8,221 nt of DNA from assembly GCA_900555375.1 (NCBI GenBank), contig USLC01000024.1, positions 1 through 8,221 of the forward strand, in the 5' to 3' direction. Source of the DNA: an uncultured Eubacteriales bacterium (lineage in GTDB: Bacteria; Bacillota; Clostridia; Monoglobales; Monoglobaceae). A program made the translations under genes and the position numbers. Of the stretch, positions 1 to 8,056 are shown piece by piece (the first letter of the stretch is position 1; every line of letters begins with the position of its first letter). A model generated the notes under the pieces. It was not told the origin of the DNA and searched no databases. It worked only from the letters and a program-made list of their open reading frames with translations.

Positions 1-2571
1 TGTCAGATGAAGCCGCTTTTTGACGCGCTTGGTATGACATATGACTATAATGCTTTGACTAAGGTTCTTCACGGAACGTTTGAGGAGGATATGTTTACCG
101 TCATTATCGGCGGAGATACCCTTGAGATGAACAATATAACAGTTGACCTTGACGAAAAGTTTTATCTTGAAGGCAGAGAAATTATGGTTCCTCTTGATAT
201 GATATGTTATATTTATAATATTCAGATAGACCGAAGCGATTTGTCAAACATCAAGCTTTGGCTTAAAGAAAAGCAGGAATACAACCTTCAGGCAGAAATC
301 GAGAAGTTTAACAAGGTCTCGGGTCCGTATAAGACCGAGATAATCAAGGGCGGTACCGAGTATTTTGAAACAGCGACAAGACAGATGCCCGAGTGCTTCC
401 GCGAAGAATATGTAGATGTTACGGGGCAGAGCTTTGACAAAGCGCTTGACTGGGAGGCGACAAGTCTGCCCGCGACGTTTTATGCTTCGCAGCTTGTCAA
501 CTGGCAGAAAACCCCCGTCAAGAAGGGCGATGTTTTTGTTATAACCTTCTGGGCAAAGGGAATCTTTGCAAAGAGTGACGGCGGAAAGATTCAGTTAAAC
601 GTTACTCTTGAGCAGAACAAAACCTGGACAAAATCGATAAGCGAAACGGTCCTTCTTTCAAACGATTGGCAGCAGTTCAGGCTTCTTGCCGAATCCGCCG
701 CCGATATGGACGACTGGTCTTTAAACTTCAGACAGCACTTTTCGCTTCAGGAGATACAGATAGCCGATGTAAAGCTTGACTTGTACGCAGATTTGCCCGA
801 GGGGCTGGAGGTTCCTAAAATTCCCGCGACGTATAAGGGAATGGAAGAGGACGCCCTCTGGCGCAAAGAGGCGCTTAAGCGAATCGAAAAGTATCGTAAG
901 AACAATATGACGATAAATGTGACCGACAAAGATGGAAATCCGATTGAAGGCGCGAAAGTCAATGCAAAAATGACAAGAAGCGAATTTAATTGGGGTTCTA
1001 TGGTATGGAACAGCACCTTTGAAAGCGGACATCTTTATAAAAATGCCACGGGCTTTAACGGAGAAAAGTGGCTTAACCGTTTTAAAGAGCTTGGTATCAA
1101 TACTCTGGTCGGAACGGTAAAAGCGGGCGAATTTCAGCAAAACAACTGGACGGCAAAGCGTTACGCCGACTTTGTAAACTGGTGTATGGATAACGATATA
1201 GATGTAAGAGCGCATTGTGTGTATTGGGAGACAGGCACGGGCATAGAAAACAGAGGTGCTTATCTTTTGCCGATGATAGGAAATGCAAACTGGAACGTTG
1301 ACAGCGTATCTGTCGATGAAGTTCGCGCAAGACTTGAAAAACAGTTTAATATTATTTCGACATTTATAGGTGATTATCCCACGCAGATAGACGTAATGAA
1401 CGAGGTAGCAACCCGTTACGAGGACGGAATTAAGTCGGTCGGATGGGACGAGGGCGTAAGAATGTATCAGATGGTTAAAGCAATCCGCCCGAACGCAAAG
1501 CTTGTACATCTTGAAACAATCGCGGGAAATACATCGCCTGAGGGAACGGCTCTGCCCGACCACGTGGCGTATACGAAGTATTTAAAGGACCTCGGCGCGC
1601 CGATTGATATTTGCGGAATCCAGGGACACGTCGGCTCTGCTTCGCATCCGCAGTGGTGGTACGTCAATATAGATATGGCGGCACAGGCAGCGGACGAGGT
1701 TGCTATAACAGAGTTCGATTCAGCCATACCCGAGTATGAGCTGAAAGCTCCGTATTTAAGAGACACGCTTATCGCGTGCTACAGTCACCCCGCGCTTTCG
1801 ACATTTATCGTCTGGGTTTACAACTATGACGGCAAAACTCCCGACCTTTCAGTCTTCTGGGACAAGGACGAGAACAGACACCCCGCATACTATGAGTGGG
1901 ATAAACTTGTAAATCACGAGTGGAAGACAGACGAGACCGCGACAACCGATGAAAACGGAAGCACGGTTATCCGCGGTCACCGCGGAAGGTACGACGTAAC
2001 GGTTACCGTAGGTGAAAAATCTCAGACTCTTGCATTTACCCTCGGACAGGACGAGACAAAGGACGTTATAAATGTTGTGGTTGACGGCGACAGCATCGAG
2101 ATGACCTCGCCCAATGTTTATGTGCCGAAGCCAAAGCCTGCATATTATAACTGGCAGGACTTCGGAAAGATGACGGATATCGAAATGCCGCAGGTTAATT
2201 ATAAGTGGGAGCCAAGCACGATTATCGAAGAGTGCCGCGACGCCGAAGGAGTACTTGTGCCGCACGTTTTTGACGGCAGAGACGATTCTTTTTGGAGTGC
2301 GGAGAGCAATGATGACTATCTTACGGTAACCCTCGGTAAAAGCGTACCTCTTAAATCGCTTGTTGTTCATTGGCACAGCGGAAGCATAAAAAGATATAAC
2401 TATAAAATTCAGGTTTCCGAGGACGGCAATGAATGGAAAGACGTGATAAGCGGCAAAAATTCAGAGATGGACGAGACCGTTGATATGAGTGAATTCAGCG
2501 GCAAGTATATCAGAATATCGGGAACGGACGGCAAACTTGCGATTGATGATGTACAGGTATATACGGAATAA
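1..2571 (+). CDS. Secreted multidomain GH10 (endo-1,4-beta-xylanase family) protein, 5' end missing
   Basis: The reading frame is open to the first base, and the Met at position 7 lies inside a domain, so the true start and any signal peptide are upstream. Residues below count from that Met. Residues 1-80 match the end of a copper amine oxidase-like N-terminal domain, a cell-surface module of Clostridia (motifs LFDALG and REIMVPLDMI). Residues 106-262 resemble a CBM4/9-type beta-sandwich. Residues 300-335 are the N-terminal strand region common in this GH10 subgroup, followed by the barrel to about 640. The acid/base is probably Glu466 (DVMNEV) and the nucleophile Glu569 (AITEFD); Gln539 and His541 (GIQGH) also fit GH10. 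Residues 640-695 form a small beta tail and 735-854 an F5/8 type C (CBM32-like) domain. By family it would cleave beta-1,4-xylan or a related glycan outside the cell. Several subsite residues differ from classical xylanases, so the substrate is uncertain. It heads a close-packed gene set. Confidence 0.9.
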   Translation, partial: CQMKPLFDALGMTYDYNALTKVLHGTFEEDMFTVIIGGDTLEMNNITVDLDEKFYLEGREIMVPLDMICYIYNIQIDRSDLSNIKLWLKEKQEYNLQAEIEKFNKVSGPYKTEIIKGGTEYFETATRQMPECFREEYVDVTGQSFDKALDWEATSLPATFYASQLVNWQKTPVKKGDVFVITFWAKGIFAKSDGGKIQLNVTLEQNKTWTKSISETVLLSNDWQQFRLLAESAADMDDWSLNFRQHFSLQEIQIADVKLDLYADLPEGLEVPKIPATYKGMEEDALWRKEALKRIEKYRKNNMTINVTDKDGNPIEGAKVNAKMTRSEFNWGSMVWNSTFESGHLYKNATGFNGEKWLNRFKELGINTLVGTVKAGEFQQNNWTAKRYADFVNWCMDNDIDVRAHCVYWETGTGIENRGAYLLPMIGNANWNVDSVSVDEVRARLEKQFNIISTFIGDYPTQIDVMNEVATRYEDGIKSVGWDEGVRMYQMVKAIRPNAKLVHLETIAGNTSPEGTALPDHVAYTKYLKDLGAPIDICGIQGHVGSASHPQWWYVNIDMAAQAADEVAITEFDSAIPEYELKAPYLRDTLIACYSHPALSTFIVWVYNYDGKTPDLSVFWDKDENRHPAYYEWDKLVNHEWKTDETATTDENGSTVIRGHRGRYDVTVTVGEKSQTLAFTLGQDETKDVINVVVDGDSIEMTSPNVYVPKPKPAYYNWQDFGKMTDIEMPQVNYKWEPSTIIEECRDAEGVLVPHVFDGRDDSFWSAESNDDYLTVTLGKSVPLKSLVVHWHSGSIKRYNYKIQVSEDGNEWKDVISGKNSEMDETVDMSEFSGKYIRISGTDGKLAIDDVQVYTE

Positions 2572-2581
2572 ATTTAGGCTT

Positions 2582-2589
2582 AAAGGGGG
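2582..2589 (+). promoter_or_regulatory. Ribosome binding site deciding the start of the SLH protein
   Basis: AAAGGGGG lies 10 bases before the ATG at 2600, and that ATG opens a typical signal peptide. The frame is open back to an ATG at 2489, but that start would overlap the GH10 gene by 83 bases and would put 37 polar residues before the signal peptide. Confidence 0.8.
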
Positions 2590-2599
2590 TTTAAAATTA

Positions 2600-4264
2600 A
2601 TGAATATATTTAAAAGAATCTGTGCGTTTACAGCTGTTGCCGCTATGGTAAGTACAGGTGTTTTTGCGGCAGATGCAAACGATGTAAACGTTATTAAACT
2701 GTCTGAGGCGGAAACAGCTGTTACATTAAGCATAGGCTATCCCAAACAGTTTAACGGCGAAAGCACGGTTTATATAGTTCCGAAGGATAAGCTTGACGAT
2801 GCCAAAAACGGAGACTTAAGTGCGGCAATTTTTATGGGGGAGAGGAGTTTGTCAAACGCTTCCGCCGAATATGAATTTTTGATGCCGTCCTCTTCGCAAA
2901 GCGGCGTTTATGCGGCGGTATCGGGAGAGAGCACCGATGATGAGATAAGCGGTAGATGCAGATACTTTATGTATAACAGTGATTCGGCGGTTTCGGCGGC
3001 AAAGCTGACGGCGCTTAACACCGCGGACAATTTTGAAGAAGCGCTGATTGGCGGCGCGGCGGACGCGTGGTATATAAATACAGAAGCGGACGCGTGGAAA
3101 AACAATAAAAGCACGGTTTTATCCATTATGAAAAGTATGAAAAAAAGCGGATTTGCGTCAATCTTTTCGGTGGAAGACGCATTTACCGCGGCGTGCGATA
3201 CAGTTAATATCAAAAATTGCCCGATAAATAAGATTATTGCCGATGTGACTTATTATAATGAGCTTGAGTGTGACATCACAAACAATGATTTTATCAAGTA
3301 TCCCGAGCAGACAGCAGAGAAGTTTAAGCTGCTTTTATCGCAGGATATGCCCCAAACAGTAAGCGATATAAAAGACGGCTTCAGAACAGCGTGCGCTCTT
3401 GCGTGTATGAGCAATACGGAAAGAACAAGCAGTATTGACGCGCTGAAAAATTATAACGACATTTTTCTGCTTGACTTTGACGGAGATTTTACCAAGGTGG
3501 ATGCGGCTGAGCTTGCAAAGGTATTTGAAAATAACAACTATACCTCGGTTGAGCAGGTCAGAAAGCAGTTTAACGATGAGGTTAAAAGACTTATCGGCCT
3601 AAAGGCGCCGAGCACACCTGTAAGCGGTGGCTCCGGCGTCGGGGGAGGCTCGGTCATATCAAACACATACACAGGACCCGGAGCGGGACTGATAGAAGAT
3701 ATTAATTCGATAAAAAATATATTTTCTGATGTCTCCGATGATTATTGGGCTGTTGAAGATATCCGCTTTGTTTACGAAAACGGTATAATGAACGGCGATA
3801 CGGAGGGAGACTTCCGCCCGAACGACCCCATAACAAGAGAGGAATGGGCAAAGGTTGTGCTTTCTGCGTTTACAATCGATACAGACGATGCAGAATGTGA
3901 TTTTGATGACGTAGACAAATCCGAATGGTTCTATCCTTTTGTGGCAAAAGCGTATATGCTTGGGGTTATAAACGGATATGACGAGAAAAACTTCGGAACG
4001 GGGCAAACGCTTACAAGAGAAGATGCGGTTGTTATGATGTACAGAATGGCGCAGATGGCAAGGGATATAAGGGCGATTCAGCCGGCTGAATTAACCTTTG
4101 CGGATGCGGATGACATATCGGATTATGCTTTGGACGCTGTAAAAATATTTGTTTCGGCAGGTGTTATAAACGGCTATGAAAGCGGAGAGATTGTTCCGCA
4201 GGGAAGCATAACAAGAGCGGAAGCAGCAAAGATTATATGCTCTTTGCTCAATAAATTGGATTAA
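2600..4264 (+). CDS. Secreted S-layer homology (SLH) domain protein, function of N-terminal part unknown
   Basis: The protein is 554 residues long. Residues 1-23 are a signal peptide (Lys/Arg, hydrophobic core, VFA followed by AD). Residues 28-125 look like a beta-sandwich of the kind found in other clostridial SLH proteins. Residues 130-335 are probably mostly helical and match no enzyme I recognise. A Gly/Ser linker at 342-351 leads to three C-terminal SLH domains at about 374-424, 434-486 and 499-552, each ending in a form of the ITRAE motif (ITREE, LTRED, ITRAE). SLH triplets normally bind pyruvylated secondary cell-wall polymer, so the protein should be held non-covalently on the cell wall. 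It starts 28 bases after the GH10 gene and is probably co-transcribed with it. A role in substrate binding or surface organisation is inferred from context only; no catalytic residues are visible. Confidence 0.9.
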   Translation: MNIFKRICAFTAVAAMVSTGVFAADANDVNVIKLSEAETAVTLSIGYPKQFNGESTVYIVPKDKLDDAKNGDLSAAIFMGERSLSNASAEYEFLMPSSSQSGVYAAVSGESTDDEISGRCRYFMYNSDSAVSAAKLTALNTADNFEEALIGGAADAWYINTEADAWKNNKSTVLSIMKSMKKSGFASIFSVEDAFTAACDTVNIKNCPINKIIADVTYYNELECDITNNDFIKYPEQTAEKFKLLLSQDMPQTVSDIKDGFRTACALACMSNTERTSSIDALKNYNDIFLLDFDGDFTKVDAAELAKVFENNNYTSVEQVRKQFNDEVKRLIGLKAPSTPVSGGSGVGGGSVISNTYTGPGAGLIEDINSIKNIFSDVSDDYWAVEDIRFVYENGIMNGDTEGDFRPNDPITREEWAKVVLSAFTIDTDDAECDFDDVDKSEWFYPFVAKAYMLGVINGYDEKNFGTGQTLTREDAVVMMYRMAQMARDIRAIQPAELTFADADDISDYALDAVKIFVSAGVINGYESGEIVPQGSITRAEAAKIICSLLNKLD

Positions 4265-4283
4265 TAAATTCACTATCAGATAT

Positions 4284-4290
4284 AGGAGGG
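4284..4290 (+). promoter_or_regulatory. Ribosome binding site deciding the ATG start at 4300
   Basis: AGGAGGG lies 9 bases before the ATG at 4300. An in-frame TTG at 4291 directly abuts this site and leaves no room for initiation, so the ATG is the likely start. Confidence 0.85.
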
Positions 4291-4299
4291 TTGAGCAGA

Positions 4300-6996
4300 A
4301 TGATAAAAAAACTTACGGCTTTTGGCTTGGCAATTATGCTTTTACTTCAATCGTATTCAGTATTTGCGGGACCGTGGGACTATATAATGGAAGAATATCT
4401 GTATGACCACGGGGTTGAAGAGGCAAACGGAGAAATCTACTATACGCCCGGCACAAACGAAATCAGCAGAAAAATAAAATTTTCTATGGATATGGGGCTG
4501 ATTTCAAAATACGTTCCGGGAACAACAGTTACGCGGCTTGAACTGAAAAATGCTTTAAATCTGTTATTCAAGAATGACGAGATGTATAATAAGCATTATA
4601 AGCCGGGAGAAGAGGATAAAATCCTGACCGTTGATGAGGCAATAATTACATTTATGGATTCTGCCGGTTACGGAGCTTATTTCGAGTATAACGGAAGCGC
4701 CGGCACGACGGATTATTACAAAGAGGCGTCAAGACAGGGCTTGCTTGACGGGATAAACTATACCGAGGCAAAGAAAAAGCTGACGGCGGAACAGTTCTAT
4801 AATATGTTTTATAATTTGCTTGACGTAAAAACCTTTGAAATGGTTTTGCAGGGAAGCGGTCAGTCTTATAAGTTTTCGGATTTGACGCTTCTTGATACGG
4901 ATTTAAAGCTCACACGGATTTCGGGCGTTGTAAGTGCAAATTCGTATACTTCGATTAACGGAAGTGCGTCGGCGGGCGACGGTTCTCTGCGTATAGATAA
5001 TACCGAATACAGATGCGGCGGCATAAAAAATGCAGATGACTTTTTGGGTTATAAAATTGAGGCGTATATAAACAAAGACGGAGAGATATGCTCTGCGGCT
5101 GTGGACGAGCGCTATAATGATATGAAGTCATTTAATGACAGCGTTGATACAAAACTGTCGGGGGACAGAACGCTGTTTCAGTATTATGACGATAACGGAA
5201 GCCTTAAGTCTGTCAGACTTTACAAGTACGCGGATGTTATCTATAATTATATAGCATATCCGGGCTATACGGAAGATATATATAACATAAAAAACGGTTA
5301 TATACAGTTTATCGACCATAATAATGACGGGCTTTATGATGTGCTTTTTGTTTATGAGTATACAAGCTTTATGCCAAATGCAAGATATGCAGAGGATTAT
5401 TCGGTCGTTGATAAGCTTGGTACAAAGTACAATGTTTCGGATATTGTAAGCAATAATAAATATAAGGGAATATTTAATTCAAAAGGCGAGGAAGCGGAAT
5501 TTGAAGATATAAATATGCGCAAGGGTATATCGCTGCTTACCGCGCCCGACAGCAATGTGGTAACAGAGCTGTATATTTTAGACGAGCAAACGGTTGAAGG
5601 TAAGTACTCTGAATTCAGGGGAGATACAAAACTCCCGTATAAAATAGAGAACCAAAGCTTTGATATGGCAGCGACTTATTATAAAGAATCAAACGGAAAG
5701 CTGCCTCACAGTATAGGTGACAGGATTTTAATATATCTTGACCCGAGAGGAAAGATTATAAATTCGGTTGCGGTTGACAACAGGCTGAAATACGGATATG
5801 CAAGAAGGCTTGGCGCCGATTATAAAATTACGCCAAATGTAAAAATACAGCTTTTTACGGAAGACGGGCAGATGATGACATATGAATTTGCCGATAAAGT
5901 TGAGTATAACGGAACAATGATGGAAGAGGCGGATATAATAAACGGCGGAGCGGTTGAGCTTTATAAAAATAAAAATCTGAAAAAGCAGCTTGTCAGATAT
6001 ATGTTAAATTCAAACGGAGAGGTTAAAAAAATCGATACCGCAAAATCGAATACCGAGTGGGGAAGCTATAACGACGGTGACGATTTTGAAATAAACTATG
6101 ATTATGAAACTCAGGGTAATCTTGTATACCTCGGCGGAACAACAAAATCCTTCGGTGCGATGTACAGATTAAATCAGGCGCGGACAGCGATGTTCCATAT
6201 TCCGGATGATGATAACGAAAGATATTACAGAGTAAGCTCTACGGAAAGTATAAGCAATAATGAGGAATACAAAGTAAAAATTTACGATGTTGATGACTGC
6301 TATACGCCCGAGGCGATAGTTATGGTTCACGGAAGTGCGGGAAGCAGTAACTGGCTGAGTTCTGAGTGGCTTACCTCTTGCTTTGTTCTTCAGACGGGCG
6401 ATTACTATGACAAGGTTAACGAAGAGGCGCTTCAGTACATAACTTACAGGGCAAGCTGGTGGGAGCAGACAGCGTATAAAAGCCCCGATTCCTGCAAGCT
6501 TTTTGATAATTGGGGCAGCTGGAAAAACGGCGGCAGAGCAGGCTCGGTCAAGAACTGGGAGGACATCAGAAAAGGTGATATGATTGAGTTTAACGGCGAC
6601 TATACGGGCAGAGTAACCCTTTTCGGCGTAAGTCTTGCTCTTGATTATAATAAACCGCTTGCCGAGCAGACCTTTGAAAAGGCAAAGGTACTTAATAATT
6701 CGGGCAAGGGCTGGGGCGTAGGCGAAAAACAGTTTTATGCCCAGGATTTGGTTGCCTTCGGAAAGGTGATTAAAAAGCACAGCGAAGGAATGGTCCTCAA
6801 TTCCCACGGAGCAGAGGGCTTCCCCAAGGCGTGGAACCGTACGATTGTGTGCGGAGAGACAACATATGTTAACTGCTATACGATAGGCAAGGACGAATGC
6901 TCGCTTCTCAGATTTTCGGATATCCAAGAGGGTGATTATGTGTTTGTTGAGCTTCACAGCGGAAGTCTTAACGCAATATCGGTATATAGACCATAA
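4300..6996 (+). CDS. Large secreted SLH-family surface protein of unknown function
   Basis: The protein is 898 residues long. Residues 1-23 are a signal peptide (MIKK, hydrophobic core, VFA followed by GPWDY). Residues 52-180 fit degenerate SLH repeats: a stretch ending in VTRLELKNAL, then a segment with TVDEAI, YYKEASRQGLLDG and LTAEQFYNMFYNLL. This is the arrangement seen at the N-terminus of many clostridial and paenibacillar SLH proteins of about this size. Residues 200-600 are beta-rich modules with repeated short GxI/xxDG turns; one segment (339-347, DHNNDGLYD) looks like a calcium loop. Residues 660-898 form a further beta-rich region with clustered tryptophans and seven cysteines (667, 694, 732, 851, 859, 867 and Cys264 further up). 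I recognise no catalytic domain. It lies 35 bases after the SLH gene and 14 before the GH130 gene, so a role at the surface in polysaccharide handling is plausible but unproven. Confidence 0.85.
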   Translation: MIKKLTAFGLAIMLLLQSYSVFAGPWDYIMEEYLYDHGVEEANGEIYYTPGTNEISRKIKFSMDMGLISKYVPGTTVTRLELKNALNLLFKNDEMYNKHYKPGEEDKILTVDEAIITFMDSAGYGAYFEYNGSAGTTDYYKEASRQGLLDGINYTEAKKKLTAEQFYNMFYNLLDVKTFEMVLQGSGQSYKFSDLTLLDTDLKLTRISGVVSANSYTSINGSASAGDGSLRIDNTEYRCGGIKNADDFLGYKIEAYINKDGEICSAAVDERYNDMKSFNDSVDTKLSGDRTLFQYYDDNGSLKSVRLYKYADVIYNYIAYPGYTEDIYNIKNGYIQFIDHNNDGLYDVLFVYEYTSFMPNARYAEDYSVVDKLGTKYNVSDIVSNNKYKGIFNSKGEEAEFEDINMRKGISLLTAPDSNVVTELYILDEQTVEGKYSEFRGDTKLPYKIENQSFDMAATYYKESNGKLPHSIGDRILIYLDPRGKIINSVAVDNRLKYGYARRLGADYKITPNVKIQLFTEDGQMMTYEFADKVEYNGTMMEEADIINGGAVELYKNKNLKKQLVRYMLNSNGEVKKIDTAKSNTEWGSYNDGDDFEINYDYETQGNLVYLGGTTKSFGAMYRLNQARTAMFHIPDDDNERYYRVSSTESISNNEEYKVKIYDVDDCYTPEAIVMVHGSAGSSNWLSSEWLTSCFVLQTGDYYDKVNEEALQYITYRASWWEQTAYKSPDSCKLFDNWGSWKNGGRAGSVKNWEDIRKGDMIEFNGDYTGRVTLFGVSLALDYNKPLAEQTFEKAKVLNNSGKGWGVGEKQFYAQDLVAFGKVIKKHSEGMVLNSHGAEGFPKAWNRTIVCGETTYVNCYTIGKDECSLLRFSDIQEGDYVFVELHSGSLNAISVYRP

Positions 6997-7010
6997 AAAG
7001 GAGATATATA

Positions 7011-7976
7011 ATGGATAAGAAAGACCTAATTTTTAAAGAAGAATTTTTAGAAAGATATGAGGGAAATCCGATTATCAGACCTGCCGACTATCCCGGAGCA
7101 GAGGCAATATTTAACTGTGCGCAGACAATGTATAAAGATGAGACAATATTGTTGTGCTCAGTCAGACCGCAGGGCGATGAAAGACCGTATATTCAGGTTG
7201 CGCGTTCAAAGGACGGAATTAATTTTAAATTTGATGAAAAACCTCTTATAAAAATGTCAGAGGTTCCGTTTATCAAAGGGCTTGACTGGTGGGTTATAGA
7301 CCCCAGAATCACTTACTTCCCCGAAGAAGATGTATATTACATAATCAGACCGGGAAGCTCGGGCGTGGGAACGATGGCGATTCTCGGCAAGACCAAGGAC
7401 TTTAAAACGTATGAGGATATAGAGATTATAGCAATGCCCGAGAATCGAGTTCCTTGTCTCTTCCCGGAGAAAATCAACGGAATGTATTATCGCCTTGACA
7501 GACCGTATACAAATGCTTCCGCGCCGAGCAATGAGGCATACCACGCAAATATATGGATTTCGGAATCCCCCGATTTGATTCATTGGGGCAGACACAGGCT
7601 TGTGCTTAAGTCGTGGGCGCATTGGAATCCGATAAAAATCGGGCCGACCCCGCCGATTAAGACAAAAGACGGCTGGCTTGAAGTCATTCACGGCGTATCA
7701 ACGGGTCCCGAGGGTCAAAGATACAGTCTTGGAGCTGTTTTACTTGATTTGAATGACCCGAGTAAGGTAATAGGAAAGTGCAATAAATTTATACTTACGC
7801 CCGACGCAGATTATGAATACAGAGGTCAATGCCCCGGGGTTGTATTCAGCTGCGGCGCGATAGCCGATATAGAGAAAGACAGACTGAGACTGTATTACGG
7901 AGCGGCGGATACATCGATTTGCCTTGCGACGGGCTCGCTCAGCAAGATAATAGAAGAATGTAAAAAAGTAAAGTGA
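7011..7976 (+). CDS. GH130-family beta-mannoside phosphorylase-type enzyme
   Basis: The 321-residue length and motif order fit glycoside hydrolase family 130, a five-bladed beta-propeller family that mostly phosphorolyses beta-mannosides (mannooligosaccharides, mannosyl-glucose or mannosyl-N-acetylglucosamine) to mannose 1-phosphate. Visible motifs are EGNPII (17-22), DPRIT (97-101, Asp97 being the likely general acid), LFPEKI (150-155), RLDRP (161-165), SPDLIHWG (186-193), IKIG (208-211), GWLEVIHGV (221-229) and YYGAADT (295-301). Arg, Lys and His in the RLDRP, IKIG and HGV motifs lie in segments that contact phosphate in characterised members, so a phosphorylase is more likely than a hydrolase; I have not checked this by alignment. 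There is no signal peptide, so it should act in the cytoplasm on imported oligosaccharides. AAGGAG at 6998-7003 sits 7 bases before the ATG, and the gene follows its neighbour by 14 bases. The donor sugar and acceptor cannot be read from the sequence. The segment before DPR is unusual (GLDWWVI instead of the common GVE). Confidence 0.88.
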   Translation: MDKKDLIFKEEFLERYEGNPIIRPADYPGAEAIFNCAQTMYKDETILLCSVRPQGDERPYIQVARSKDGINFKFDEKPLIKMSEVPFIKGLDWWVIDPRITYFPEEDVYYIIRPGSSGVGTMAILGKTKDFKTYEDIEIIAMPENRVPCLFPEKINGMYYRLDRPYTNASAPSNEAYHANIWISESPDLIHWGRHRLVLKSWAHWNPIKIGPTPPIKTKDGWLEVIHGVSTGPEGQRYSLGAVLLDLNDPSKVIGKCNKFILTPDADYEYRGQCPGVVFSCGAIADIEKDRLRLYYGAADTSICLATGSLSKIIEECKKVK

Positions 7977-8037
7977 TAAGTTCATTTGCGTCGGTCACCG
8001 AAAATCCAATTTGTATTAGCTGAAATTTTTAATATAA

Positions 8038-8056
8038 AAATATTGCATTAATATTT
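8038..8056. repeat. Perfect 7-base inverted repeat overlapping the -35 box
   Basis: The arms AAATATT and AATATTT are separated by GCATT and overlap the -35 element. The placement would suit a repressor operator. The arms contain only A and T in an AT-rich region, so chance is a serious alternative. Confidence 0.35.

Noticed and set aside
721..1563. Long minus-strand open frame of 280 codons inside the GH10 gene
   Set aside because: It lies wholly opposite a well-supported GH10 coding frame, has a Cys/Arg/Tyr-rich composition typical of antisense frames and matches no family.
2489..2599. Upstream ATG start for the SLH protein
   Set aside because: It overlaps the GH10 gene by 83 bases and puts 37 polar residues before the signal peptide; the ATG at 2600 has a good ribosome binding site.
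4291..4299. TTG start for the large surface protein
   Set aside because: It directly abuts the Shine-Dalgarno sequence; the ATG at 4300 has proper spacing and starts the signal peptide.
6316..6345. VMVHGSAGSS segment of the large surface protein as a possible alpha/beta-hydrolase oxyanion motif
   Set aside because: There is no GxSxG nucleophile elbow or downstream catalytic triad, and the surrounding sequence is beta-rich like the rest of the protein. The resemblance looks accidental.
6169..6957. Minus-strand open frame of 262 codons opposite the large surface protein
   Set aside because: It overlaps a gene with a signal peptide and ribosome binding site on the other strand and shows no domain or ribosome binding site of its own that I can support.
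7057..7251. 64-codon plus-strand frame inside the GH130 gene
   Set aside because: It is an out-of-frame shadow of a well-supported GH130 coding frame.
8025..8041. ATTTTT-AATAT-AAAAAT hairpin as a terminator for the GH130 gene
   Set aside because: The stem is only six A-T pairs with no GC and no following T run, too weak for an intrinsic terminator. It more likely reflects the AT-rich promoter upstream region.
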